Under the pieces are notes generated by a model. The model searched no databases. It was not told the origin of the DNA and worked only from the letters and a program-made list of their open reading frames with translations. From NCBI RefSeq assembly GCF_039523035.1, contig NZ_BAAAEN010000029.1:5760-69759 (forward strand): DNA of 64,000 bases, in the 5' to 3' direction. This DNA is from Pigmentiphaga daeguensis (GTDB lineage Bacteria > Pseudomonadota > Gammaproteobacteria > Burkholderiales > Burkholderiaceae_B). Made by a program: the position numbers and the translations under genes. Positions 8,299-17,580 of the stretch are shown here, piece by piece. The stretch's first letter is position 1. Each line of letters opens with the position of its first letter.

Positions 8299-8943
8299 TC
8301 AGGTACCCGATTTCGCCCCAAACAATCTTCCCCCATCCCGCTTCGCCAACCACACCGTCGCTCCCCCGCATGTCGCATCCTCCTCGACATGCCGCACAAC
8401 CGTGAATCCATTGGCACACAGCAACTCTTGATACTCACTCGCATCCAAGCTGCCGTGATAAAGAGGCTTACCCTCGAACTGGCCGATAGCCTCGCCCAGA
8501 CGGGTACCACTGGTAAACATCAAAACAGCACCCGACGCCGCCAGTCGCCGAAAAGTGGCGAACATGGGCCGTTGATCTTCAGGGGATAGATGGAAAAAAC
8601 TATGCCAGACCAACAAACCGTGGAACGGCCCTACAACCGGGATCTGCCGCATATCCGCCGCAATCCAGCGTTGCTCTGGAAACGACTCACGCGCCCGCGC
8701 GAGCAATGGCAGCGACGTATCCACCCCGGTTACCCTGCATCCGTTCTGAATAAGGTAGCGCGCCATCGGCGCACCGCTGCCGCAGCCGATATCCAGCACA
8801 TCCGGCCGCGAGCCGGGAAGCAGCGCCAAAAACCGGTTCAGCCAAGCGCGTTCGATGAGTTCATGGTTTCTATTTTTCTCGAACGCTGCGGCATGTTCCC
8901 GGTACAGGGCAATGACATTGTCAGCGGGGGATTTGGACAACAC
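8299..8943 (-). CDS. Class I SAM-dependent methyltransferase
   Basis: 214 residues from a GTG start at 8943, chosen because GGAG lies four bases upstream. The frame also opens at ATG 8982, but that extension (MLEHVTCSSC...) is encoded by a perfect palindrome and is not family-like. Rossmann methyltransferase features: VLDIGCGSGAPMARYL (motif I), VTGVD (acidic loop, motif II), AADMRQIP, and the HSFFHLSPEDQRPMFATF block of the small-molecule methyltransferase subfamily often annotated as a UbiE-like or generic methyltransferase. Substrate unknown. It is the first chromosomal-composition gene after the island. Confidence 0.85.
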   Translation of the reverse strand: MLSKSPADNVIALYREHAAAFEKNRNHELIERAWLNRFLALLPGSRPDVLDIGCGSGAPMARYLIQNGCRVTGVDTSLPLLARARESFPEQRWIAADMRQIPVVGPFHGLLVWHSFFHLSPEDQRPMFATFRRLAASGAVLMFTSGTRLGEAIGQFEGKPLYHGSLDASEYQELLCANGFTVVRHVEEDATCGGATVWLAKRDGGRLFGAKSGT

Positions 8944-8955
8944 GGCACTCCGGCA

Positions 8956-8980
8956 GCTTGAGCACGTGACGTGCTCAAGC
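8956..8980. promoter_or_regulatory. Perfect 12-bp inverted repeat with a 1-nt spacer
   Basis: GCTTGAGCACGT, one G, then ACGTGCTCAAGC. It ends 12 bases upstream of the GTG start of the methyltransferase and covers the RBS-proximal leader. The long, nearly gapless symmetry suits a dimeric repressor operator; as RNA the hairpin would have no proper loop. The binding protein is unknown, and no regulator gene is adjacent. Confidence 0.5.
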
Positions 8981-9015
8981 ATATCAGAGCCACGGACACT
9001 GCCCTCCCCTCGCCC

Positions 9016-9891
9016 CTACACCACCGACCGATGCCGCTCGATGCAAGTCCGCAAAATCGTATCGGTATCAAGCTCCCACCACCGATACGAAAATATCTCC
9101 ACTTCACTAAACCCCGCGAACCCCTGCGCCTCGACCCATCCCCGCGCCTTGGGAATCTCGATCACCCCATCCCCCATCATGCCCCGATCGTTCAACAGAT
9201 CGGTGGTAGGTGTAAGCCAATCGCAAACGTGAAAAGCCAATAGCCTTTTCTGCCCTGCCCGCTCGATCTGCGCCTGCAACTTCGGATCCCACCAGACGTG
9301 ATAAAGATCCACCGCCACGCCAATATCCCCACTACGCGCAGGATCCAGCAGATCGCACACATCCAGCGCCTGCTCCAGCGTATTGATGCACGCCCGATCC
9401 GCCGCATACATCGGATGTAGCGGCTCGATGGCGATGGGCATCTTGCGTTCACGCGCATACTCCAGCAATTGCGCGATCCCTTCGGTGACCTGCGCCCGAG
9501 CGCGAGCGATGTCGTGATACTCGGCCTTGCCCTGCAAGCCGCCCGGCAGCCCGCCCACCACCAGCACCAAACATGCGGCGTTCAGTTCGCAGGCCTCGTC
9601 CACGGCCCGGCGATTGTCGTCGCGCGCCCGCGTCAAGCCTGCATCATCCGACGCCGTGAACATGCCGCCCCGGCAATAGCCGGATAAAGCCAGTCCGTGG
9701 CTGCGCACGACGCGCGACACCTGTTCCAGCCCTGCCGCCGCGACCTGGTCGCGCCACGGGGAGATGGCGCGCACGCCGTGGCGTGCGCAGGCGTCCAGGA
9801 TGTCCAGCAGCCGCACTTCCTGGCCGCGCGACTTGCGCACGGTGGCCGTGTTGATGGACATCCAATCATGATCCTGGGAAAAATCTCGCAT
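9016..9891 (-). CDS. Sugar phosphate isomerase/epimerase (xylose isomerase-like TIM barrel)
   Basis: 291 residues of the AP-endonuclease-2/xylose-isomerase-like fold. Likely metal ligands: Glu in IAIEPLHPMY, Asp and His in VDLYHVWWD, His in AFHVCDW and Glu in SEVEIF. These enzymes isomerise or epimerise sugars or keto-sugars in the cytoplasm. It is the last gene of a three-gene minus-strand operon, starting 5 bases after the DUF993 stop; the set suggests catabolism of an oxidised sugar or polyol. Substrate cannot be read from sequence. Confidence 0.87.
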   Translation of the reverse strand: MRDFSQDHDWMSINTATVRKSRGQEVRLLDILDACARHGVRAISPWRDQVAAAGLEQVSRVVRSHGLALSGYCRGGMFTASDDAGLTRARDDNRRAVDEACELNAACLVLVVGGLPGGLQGKAEYHDIARARAQVTEGIAQLLEYARERKMPIAIEPLHPMYAADRACINTLEQALDVCDLLDPARSGDIGVAVDLYHVWWDPKLQAQIERAGQKRLLAFHVCDWLTPTTDLLNDRGMMGDGVIEIPKARGWVEAQGFAGFSEVEIFSYRWWELDTDTILRTCIERHRSVV

Positions 9892-9896
9892 GAGGC

Positions 9897-11087
9897 TTAG
9901 TCTCCATCCACGCCGTGCATCGCCAGCAATGTTTTCATCCGCCCCACCGCCAGCTCAGGCTGCTCCAGCAACCCCGCCCCATCCGCCAGCCTGAACAGCT
10001 CGGCGAAATGCAGCAGCGACCGCGCGCTCTGCTGCCCGCCCACCATCGCGAAGTGGTCCTGGTGGCCGTTGAGCCAGGCCATGAACACCACACCCGTCTT
10101 GTAGAAGCGCGTGGGCGCGCTGAAGATGTGGCGCGACAGCGGCACGGTGGGCGCCAGGATCCGGTTGAAGGCGTCCACGTTGCCGGCCGCCAGTTCCGCC
10201 AGCGCCGCGCTGGCGGCCGGGGCGATGGCGTCGAAGATGCCCAGCAGCGCGTCGCTGTGGCGGTGGTTGGGCAGTTCGCCCTGGCCGTCGCCAGCGATCA
10301 GTTCGGCATAGTTGAAGTCGTCGCCGGTGTACATGCGCACGCCGGCCGGCAGTCGGCGGCGCATGGCGATTTCCTTGTCCTTGTCCAGCAGCGAGATCTT
10401 GATGCCGTCGACCTTGTCGGGGTGCGCGGCGATCACGCCCAGCGCCGTCCGCATGGCGGCGTCCACGTCGCCGCTGCCCCAGTAGCCCTTCAGCGCGGGG
10501 TCGAACATGTCGCCCAGCCAGTGCAGGATGACGGGTTCGCGGGCCTGGCCCAGGATGCGGTCGTAGACGCGTTCGTAGTCGGCGGGGCCACGGGCCACGC
10601 GGGCCAGCGCGCGGCTGGCCATGACGATCAGGCGGCCGCCCAGGCCTTCGATGGCGGCCATCTGTTCTTCGTAGGCGCGGATCACGTCGTCGATGCTTCG
10701 CGCATCCTCGGGCGCCAGGTGGTCGGTGCCGCAGCCGGAGGCCACGCGCGCGCCCGGCACGTCGCGGGCGGCGTCCAGCGAGCGGCGGATCAACTCAAGA
10801 GACGTCGGCCAGTCCAGCCCCATGCCCCGCTGCGCGGTGTCCATGGCCTCGGCCACGCCCAGGCCCAGCGCCCACAGGCGCTGGCGGTAGGCGATGGTGG
10901 CGTCCCAGTCCACGGCGCATTGCAGCCACGGGTCGATGGCCGCCAGGGGATCGGCCACCACGTGCGCCGCCGAATAGGCGATGCGATCGAACTGCGCGCC
11001 GGCGGGCGGCGCCTGGAACGGCGCGCGGTCGCGCAGCGCGTATCGCCGCAGGCCGCCGGCCGACGGCAGGTTGATGGACAGGCTCAT
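9897..11087 (-). CDS. DUF993 family protein (dihydrodipicolinate synthase-like)
   Basis: 396 residues starting MSLSINLPSAGG. The ATG overlaps the stop of the preceding oxidoreductase gene by four bases (ATGA), so translation is coupled; the longer open frame upstream is a shadow of the oxidoreductase. DUF993 proteins are distant DapA-like TIM-barrel aldolases. Visible blocks include SGCGTDHLAPEDARSIDDV, PVILHWLGDMFDPALKGYWG, and DGIKISLLDKDKE, whose Lys is the likely Schiff-base position by analogy with DapA (inference). MYTGDDFNYAELI follows. Usually found beside Gfo/Idh/MocA and sugar isomerase genes, as here, implying an aldolase step of a sugar pathway. Confidence 0.85.
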   Translation of the reverse strand: MSLSINLPSAGGLRRYALRDRAPFQAPPAGAQFDRIAYSAAHVVADPLAAIDPWLQCAVDWDATIAYRQRLWALGLGVAEAMDTAQRGMGLDWPTSLELIRRSLDAARDVPGARVASGCGTDHLAPEDARSIDDVIRAYEEQMAAIEGLGGRLIVMASRALARVARGPADYERVYDRILGQAREPVILHWLGDMFDPALKGYWGSGDVDAAMRTALGVIAAHPDKVDGIKISLLDKDKEIAMRRRLPAGVRMYTGDDFNYAELIAGDGQGELPNHRHSDALLGIFDAIAPAASAALAELAAGNVDAFNRILAPTVPLSRHIFSAPTRFYKTGVVFMAWLNGHQDHFAMVGGQQSARSLLHFAELFRLADGAGLLEQPELAVGRMKTLLAMHGVDGD

Positions 11088-12247
11088 CGCCGGGCTCCGA
11101 CGTCCAGGCGGGGCACGTCCACCCAGCGCCGTTCCTTCCAGCTTTGCAGCGCGGCCTCGACCAGTTGCACGCCCTTGGCGCCCTCGGGCAGCGTCCAGCG
11201 GTACGGCGCATCCTCGACCACATGGCGGATGAAGTGCTCCCACTGGATCTTGAAGCCGTTGTCGTAGACCTGGGTGTCGGGCACTTCCTGCCATTGTTCG
11301 AAGAACGGCATGGTCTGTTTCACGTCCGGGTTCCAGACCGGCTTGGGCGTGTTGACGCGCGACTGCGTGCGGCAGTCGGTCAGCCCCGCCACGGCCGAGC
11401 CGTGCGTGCCGTCCACGTGGAAGGTGACCAGGTCGTCGCGGCGCACGCGGGTGGTCCACGAGCTGTTCACCTGGGCCACGACGCCGTCGGCCAGTTCGAA
11501 GGTGGCGTAGCAGGCGTCGTCGGCGGTGGCCTGGTAGGGCTTGCCCGCTTCGTCCCAGCGCGTGGGGATGTGCGTCTTGCCCAGGCAGGACACGGCCTGC
11601 ACTTCGCCGAACAGGTTGTCCAGCACGTAGCGCCAGTGGCAGACCATGTCCAGGATGATGCCGCCGCCGTCTTCGGTGCGGTAGTTCCAGGACGGCCGCT
11701 GGATGGGCTGCAGGTCGCCCTCGAACACCCAGTAGCCGAATTCGATGCGCACCGACAGGATCTTGCCGAAGAAGCCGGCCTTGTTGAGCATGTCGAGCTT
11801 GCGCAGGCCCGGCAGGAACAGCTTGTCCTGCACCGCGCCGTGCTTGAGGCCCGAGCCTTCGGCCAGCCGGCAGATCTCCACCGCCTCGTTCAGGTTGGTG
11901 GCGATGGGCTTCTCGCAATACACGTGCTTGCCGGCGCGGATGGCCTTGGCCAGCAGCGTGGGGCGCATCTGCGTCGTGCCGGCGTCGAAGAACACGGAAT
12001 CGTCCGGGTTGGCCAAGGCCTGGTCCAGGTCCGTGCCCCAGCGCGGGATGTCGTGGGCCTTGGCCAGGGCTTCCATCTTCTCGGCATTGCGGCCGACCAG
12101 GATGGGATCGGGCATGACCTTGTCGCCGTTGGACAGCGTGACGCCGCCCTGCTTGCGTATGGCCACGATGGACCGGATCAGGTGCTGGTTCATGCCCATG
12201 CGGCCGGTCACCCCGTGCATGATCAGGCCGAGTCGTTGTGTTGCCAT
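11084..12247 (-). CDS. Gfo/Idh/MocA family oxidoreductase
   Basis: 387 residues from ATG 12247, preceded by GGAG at a 6-base spacing; a 12-residue upstream extension lacks an RBS. The N-terminal Rossmann domain begins RLGLIMHGVTGRMG. The family hallmark EKP occurs in HVYCEKPIATN. The C-terminal substrate domain includes GGGIILDMVCHWRYVLD, with the D-x3-H pattern usual for catalysis in this family. It should oxidise or reduce a sugar or inositol hydroxyl with NAD(P). It is the first gene of the operon with DUF993 and the isomerase, behind the palindrome at 12287. Confidence 0.9.
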   Translation of the reverse strand: MATQRLGLIMHGVTGRMGMNQHLIRSIVAIRKQGGVTLSNGDKVMPDPILVGRNAEKMEALAKAHDIPRWGTDLDQALANPDDSVFFDAGTTQMRPTLLAKAIRAGKHVYCEKPIATNLNEAVEICRLAEGSGLKHGAVQDKLFLPGLRKLDMLNKAGFFGKILSVRIEFGYWVFEGDLQPIQRPSWNYRTEDGGGIILDMVCHWRYVLDNLFGEVQAVSCLGKTHIPTRWDEAGKPYQATADDACYATFELADGVVAQVNSSWTTRVRRDDLVTFHVDGTHGSAVAGLTDCRTQSRVNTPKPVWNPDVKQTMPFFEQWQEVPDTQVYDNGFKIQWEHFIRHVVEDAPYRWTLPEGAKGVQLVEAALQSWKERRWVDVPRLDVGARR

Positions 12248-12286
12248 GCGTGTCTCCGTCGTCGACTGTGTGCGGGTCTGCACTTA

Positions 12287-12304
12287 ATTCACCATTTGGT
12301 GAAT
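12287..12304. promoter_or_regulatory. Palindromic operator upstream of the Gfo-DUF993-isomerase operon
   Basis: ATTCACCATTTGGTGAAT is a perfect 18-bp palindrome centred about 48 bases upstream of the oxidoreductase start. Size and symmetry suit a dimeric repressor of the GntR, IclR or LacI type. No regulator gene lies next to the operon, so the cognate protein should be elsewhere. Confidence 0.55.
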
Positions 12305-12374
12305 AGTGACGATGTCGCGATCGGATGTCAACGGCGGCCGCGGCTCGGGAACAGCGGGAGAAACCCTAATGCGC

Positions 12375-12404
12375 AAAAAAAACCGCGCCGGAATCCGGCG
12401 CGGT
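12375..12404 (-). terminator. Rho-independent terminator of groES-groEL
   Basis: On the minus strand a 10-bp perfect GC-rich stem (ACCGCGCCGG with CCGGCGCGGT, loop ATT) is followed by a run of T. It begins 28 bases after the groEL stop. Confidence 0.9.
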
Positions 12405-12431
12405 CGACAGGGGTTGGAACGCTGCGGCGGC

Positions 12432-14054
<1,623 letters not shown>

Positions 14055-14080
14055 GTCTTTCTCCTCGTGGTGACGGATCG

Positions 14081-14398
14081 TCAGGCGGCCTTCTTCAGTT
14101 CGTCCCGGGCGCCTTCCAGCACGCCCAGCACGTCCTCCTCGCGCATGACGAGAATCTCCTCGCCGTCGATCTTCACGGTCTGCCCGGCGTACTTGCCGAA
14201 CAGCACCTGGTCGCCGACCTTGAGCGTCAGCGGACGCACGCTGCCGTCATCGAGGGACTTGCCTGGCCCCACCGCGACGACCTCGCCCTGCTCGGGCTTC
14301 TCCGCCGCCGTGTCCGGGATCACGATGCCCGAGGCCGTCTTGCGTTGTTGTTCGATCCGCTTGACGATAACCCGGTCGTGAAGGGGACGAATCTTCAT
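14081..14398 (-). CDS. groS: GroES co-chaperonin (10 kDa)
   Basis: 105 residues starting MKIRPLHDRVIVKR; the start is 4 bases after a GGAG. The mobile loop region RKTASGIVIPDTAAEKP and VLFGKYAG...EEILVMREEDVLGVL are intact. It is about 8-10 residues longer than the common 95-97 because of a charged tail (LEGARDELKKAA). Co-transcribed with groEL from a heat-shock-type promoter. The divergent sequence and tail fit a secondary groESL copy, but only a genome search can say whether another exists. Confidence 0.95.
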   Translation of the reverse strand: MKIRPLHDRVIVKRIEQQRKTASGIVIPDTAAEKPEQGEVVAVGPGKSLDDGSVRPLTLKVGDQVLFGKYAGQTVKIDGEEILVMREEDVLGVLEGARDELKKAA

Positions 14399-14495
14399 GA
14401 TCAATCTCCTAAGCGATTGCAAATCATCAGAAAGGGGATGTCGGCACCGTCCGTGCAAGGTCGCCGGTGCCGGCAGCGGCTCGCTGCGGATCGAA

Positions 14496-14523
14496 AAATA
14501 GGAGCGGCTGCGTGCGCTTCAAG
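14496..14523 (-). promoter_or_regulatory. Sigma-32 (RpoH)-type promoter of groES-groEL
   Basis: On the minus strand CTTGAA (14518-14523) is followed after 14 bases by TCCTATTT (14496-14503). This matches the heat-shock consensus CTTGAAA-N13/14-CCCCATNT in the whole -35 hexamer and six of eight -10 positions, with correct spacing. It lies about 100 bases upstream of groES. No CIRCE (HrcA) inverted repeat was found. Confidence 0.6.
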
Positions 14524-14560
14524 AGGGGGATGCGCACGGTGTTTGTATCAAATTGCTACA

Positions 14561-15193
14561 TCAAATGATTAACCGATCCACCCGGCCCAGCCGATAGACG
14601 GCGCGCCCCGCGCGGCCTGCCTCCAGCGGATACGGCAGCACCGGGCAAGGCGGCTCGCGGCCCCCCGTCCCGTCCAGCGTGCTGTCCTCGTCCTCTACCC
14701 ATTGCCACAGCCCGCTCTTGCGAGGGCGGAACAGCCACCGCACATAGCCGCGATGGGCGGCCGCCCGCATCAGCTCGTCGCGGTCGGGAGCCCCCATGAC
14801 GACGCCGGGATCGGCGCTGTCGGCGTCGGGATAGTCGCCGAACGCCCGGTGGCCCGCCAAGGCCTCGCTGGCGGGAGCCCCCAGCCGCCACCAGGGGCGC
14901 TTCACCACGCGCTCGAGATCCCAGGCTCCCAGTTGCCATGCGGCGTCCAGCAGCGCCTGCTCGGCCGACTCGATGCCCTCCCCCGGCGCATCGATCTGCA
15001 GGGCCGAACCGGCCACCGATCGCGGCGGCAGCGGCAAATCGTCCAGCCGCAGCGGCGTCTCGCGCGCGAAGCCATGCCAGTGGATGATGAGGAGAATGGG
15101 CGCGTCCCGTCTGGGCACGGTCGCGGCGGTAACCGCATAGATGGGAAGTTTCATGGCGGCCGCCTGGGCCGCAATCGTTTCAAAGACGTTCAT
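14561..15193 (-). CDS. Conserved hypothetical protein
   Basis: 210 residues from ATG 15193, which has GGAGG four bases upstream. Not recognised. The sequence looks like a globular cytoplasmic protein, with no signal peptide or membrane segment. It has an N-terminal helix (MNVFETIAAQAAAMKLPIYA), a strand-rich part (APILLIIHWHGFAR) and a Trp/Arg-rich half (RVVKRPWWRLG, YVRWLFRPRKSGLWQWVEDE). It sits directly upstream of groES on the same strand, but the heat-shock promoter lies in between, so it is probably a separate unit. Confidence 0.75.
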   Translation of the reverse strand: MNVFETIAAQAAAMKLPIYAVTAATVPRRDAPILLIIHWHGFARETPLRLDDLPLPPRSVAGSALQIDAPGEGIESAEQALLDAAWQLGAWDLERVVKRPWWRLGAPASEALAGHRAFGDYPDADSADPGVVMGAPDRDELMRAAAHRGYVRWLFRPRKSGLWQWVEDEDSTLDGTGGREPPCPVLPYPLEAGRAGRAVYRLGRVDRLII

Positions 15194-15291
15194 CAGGCCT
15201 CCGATTCGATACGCGGGCCGGCATGCGGCCACGGCCCGCCATGCGGAAAAATTTATCGCGGCATGGCGCCCGCTTCAAGCCGCCCGAAATG

Positions 15292-15317
15292 AAAAAAGGA
15301 GGCCTGCAACGCAGGCC
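15292..15317 (-). terminator. Rho-independent terminator after the TauD/TfdA gene
   Basis: On the minus strand GGCCTGC-GTT-GCAGGCC is followed by TCC and a T6 run. It lies about 38 bases past the dioxygenase stop. Confidence 0.8.
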
Positions 15318-15354
15318 GCCAACACAGGCAACAACAACGACAACGAAAAAAGAA

Positions 15355-16167
15355 TCAGCCGGCCACGGGGGCTTCCTTGCCCTCGACCTGGACGCGGAAA
15401 CCCGAACGCACGTTGGGCCAGTAGTCCCAGATGGCCTTGTGGTGCGTGCAGCGGTTATCCCAGAATGCGATCGAATGCGGTTCCCAGCGGAAGCGGCAGG
15501 TCCACTCGGGCTTGTTGCAATGGTCGATCAGGAACTGCAGGATGCGGTCGCCTTCCAGGCGGGGCAGTTCGTTGATGTGCGACGTGAAATCGGTGTTGAC
15601 GAAAATCAGCTTCTTGCCGCTTTCGGGATGGCGCACGATGACCGGGTGCGAGGAAATCGGCGTGCCGGGACCGAAGACCCGCGTGCCGTCATGGGTGGCG
15701 GTCAGGCCTTCCAGGTAGGTCTTCATCCGGGGCGACAGCGCGTCGTAGGCGGCGTACATGCTGGCGAACATGGTGTCGCCGCCGCCGTGCGGAGGCACCG
15801 TGTGGTTGTACAGCATGCTGCCCAGCGGCGGGATGGGCGCACAGGACTGGTCGCTGTGGAAGTTCTCGCCCGAGATCTGCTTGGAGGTCTCGTCGTAGTG
15901 GAACTTGCGCACCAGGGGATTATCGGTGGTCTTGCTGATGGTGTTGACGCCGACGTGCTTGCCCAGCGTGCCGAAATATTCGGCCGTGCGGATCTGGTCT
16001 TCGAAACTGATTTTCTGGTCACGAAAGAAAATGACCTGGTATTCGATGAAAGCCGCGTGCAGTTCCTTGACCTCCTGGTCGGACAGCGGGCGGGTCAGAT
16101 CGATATTCCCGATTTCCGCGCCTATATGCGGGGATATGGGTTTGACCGTGATGGCTTCATATTTCAT
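15355..16167 (-). CDS. TauD/TfdA family Fe(II)/2-oxoglutarate dioxygenase
   Basis: 270 residues from ATG 16167 (AGGA upstream); a longer frame adds 13 residues without support. The iron-binding HxD is visible in FHSDQS, and the distal His plus 2-oxoglutarate Arg lie in THHKAIWDYWPNVRSGFRV. VKPISPHIGAEIGNIDLTRPL is the usual TauD N-terminus. These enzymes hydroxylate sulfonates, aryloxyacids or similar compounds, releasing the heteroatom group. It is followed upstream by a LysR gene in the same orientation and a Bug receptor, a common uptake-plus-oxidation arrangement. The actual substrate is unknown. Confidence 0.92.
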   Translation of the reverse strand: MKYEAITVKPISPHIGAEIGNIDLTRPLSDQEVKELHAAFIEYQVIFFRDQKISFEDQIRTAEYFGTLGKHVGVNTISKTTDNPLVRKFHYDETSKQISGENFHSDQSCAPIPPLGSMLYNHTVPPHGGGDTMFASMYAAYDALSPRMKTYLEGLTATHDGTRVFGPGTPISSHPVIVRHPESGKKLIFVNTDFTSHINELPRLEGDRILQFLIDHCNKPEWTCRFRWEPHSIAFWDNRCTHHKAIWDYWPNVRSGFRVQVEGKEAPVAG

Positions 16168-16313
16168 GATGTTTTCCTGATTCCGCAATGACAAACTACC
16201 GGACACGCCCGGCGGCCACCGGCGACCCGGTCGGCATGGGTGAAATCATCCCTCTTGGGCTGCGATCCTGCTAGCCTTCAGTTCGACTAGTTGTTATGCA
16301 GTTTTCGCATTAC

Positions 16314-17228
16314 TCACGCAACCGGTTCGCTGCCCACCAGGGTTTCCGCCGCCGTCTGCCGCAGCAGGTCCACGGTCTTGGCCGTCAGCAGCGTGGGCGG
16401 CCGCCGGCTGTGCGTGACCAGCCCGATCACGCCGCCCACCACGGGCTCGACCAGCGGGCAGATGCGCAGGTCGGTGCCCGGCATGCCCGCGCGCACCAGG
16501 TTGTAGGGCACCACGGCCGCGCCGAAGCCCTTGTCGACCAGCGCCACGATGGCCTCGACCCCGTCGATCTCGAAGGCGATATCCAGCGCGATGCCCTGCC
16601 GCGCGGCCTCGGCCTCGACCAGCATCCGCAGCGGATGCGGCTCGGACGGGAAGATCAGCCGGTGCTCGGCCAGGTGGGAAAAGGCCAGGGGCCGGCTCTC
16701 CTGTGCCGCCTCGGTCTTGCGCAGGATCAGGCATAGCGGCTCGCGCACCAGGGGCTCGATCTCGGTCAGGGTCGAGACGGTCGGGTCGTACATCAACGCG
16801 GCATCCAGCTTGTCGGAGATCAGGCGTTCGTACAGCGTCATGCTCAGCGCCTCGACGATGGTCAGCCGCGCCAGCGGGAAGCGCTCGCTGAAGGCGCGCA
16901 CCAGCGGCACGGTCAGCACCCTGCCCAGGGACGGCGGCATGCCGATGACCACCCTGCCGGTGATTTCGGTTTCCGACCGCGACAGCACCTGGGTGGCCGC
17001 ATCCAGCTGTTGCAACACGCTGCGGGCGAACAACAGGAACTGCTCGCCCGAATCGGTCAGCACGATGCCGCGCCCATGGCGATGGAACAGGGTCTTGCGC
17101 AGGTCCACCTCGAGCTGGCGGATCTGCCTGCTCAGGAAAGGCTGTCCAAGGCCGAGCGCCGCGGCAGCGCGGCTGAAACTGCCATGCTCGGCCACACGGA
17201 CGAAGTATTCGAGCTGCTTGAAATCCAT
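16314..17228 (-). CDS. LysR-family transcriptional regulator
   Basis: 304 residues. HTH at about 3-62 (MDFKQLEYFVRVAEHGSFSRAAAALGLGQPFLSRQIRQLE), then the effector-binding domain with IGMPPSLGRVLTVPLVRAF. Divergent from the Bug receptor gene at 17581 and upstream of the TauD gene, so either or both may be its targets. The close similarity of the HTH to the NAC/CbbR-like LTTR group is only an impression. Confidence 0.93.
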   Translation of the reverse strand: MDFKQLEYFVRVAEHGSFSRAAAALGLGQPFLSRQIRQLEVDLRKTLFHRHGRGIVLTDSGEQFLLFARSVLQQLDAATQVLSRSETEITGRVVIGMPPSLGRVLTVPLVRAFSERFPLARLTIVEALSMTLYERLISDKLDAALMYDPTVSTLTEIEPLVREPLCLILRKTEAAQESRPLAFSHLAEHRLIFPSEPHPLRMLVEAEAARQGIALDIAFEIDGVEAIVALVDKGFGAAVVPYNLVRAGMPGTDLRICPLVEPVVGGVIGLVTHSRRPPTLLTAKTVDLLRQTAAETLVGSEPVA

Positions 17229-17580
17229 GGTTTTCGATCTAACAGAAATGCAGTATTCGCATAGCTTGTTGCTATCTTCCAGCTAAGGCCGTAATTTGAC
17301 AAGAAGGTCTTGACACGGTTCGACGCGCGCTTATAGTGTGTCACCTATTAACCATTGGACCATACACGAAACACGGTATCCGGTTTGACGGCCAGGTGTC
17401 GAAACTGTTTTTCGTGGGAATCCGATGGCCCGCGCAAACCATCCCCGGATTGCGCGGATTATTAACGGAAGAGACATCAATAATATTCCCGTCCATGGGG
17501 CCGGAATAATCACCCTTTATCCGCCTGGAACCGGCCGGATATTTTCTTCCTTCGTTTTTTTCGTCCAGAGAGCATTCACC
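17229..17580. other. Divergent intergenic region with long leader of the Bug gene
   Basis: Contains the LysR gene's own upstream region and a good sigma-70 promoter at 17310-17337 facing right. From that promoter the untranslated leader would be about 235 bases, unusually long and AT-richer than the genes. A frame continues upstream of the Bug ATG to 17425, but that extension would destroy the signal peptide, so it is read as leader. No known riboswitch was recognised. Confidence 0.5.
17310..17337 (+). promoter_or_regulatory. Sigma-70-type promoter
   Basis: TTGACA (17310-17315), 16-base spacer, TATAGT (17332-17337): a full -35 match and five of six -10 positions. Reads toward the Bug receptor gene at 17581. 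A LysR regulator encoded divergently could act here. Confidence 0.6.

Noticed and set aside
8069..8419. 116-residue minus-strand frame at the island edge
   Set aside because: Overlaps the methyltransferase gene out of frame and lacks any family features.
9915..11267. 450-residue plus-strand frame opposite the DUF993 gene
   Set aside because: Ala/Arg/Gly/His/Val-rich antisense shadow of a clear protein; no domain and no RBS.
11088..11918. Extension of the DUF993 frame to a 673-residue fusion
   Set aside because: The upstream part is out-of-frame translation of the Gfo/Idh/MocA gene; DUF993 starts at 11087.
17425..17580. 52-codon N-terminal extension of the Bug receptor
   Set aside because: Would place the signal peptide internally; the ATG at 17581 begins a normal signal sequence.
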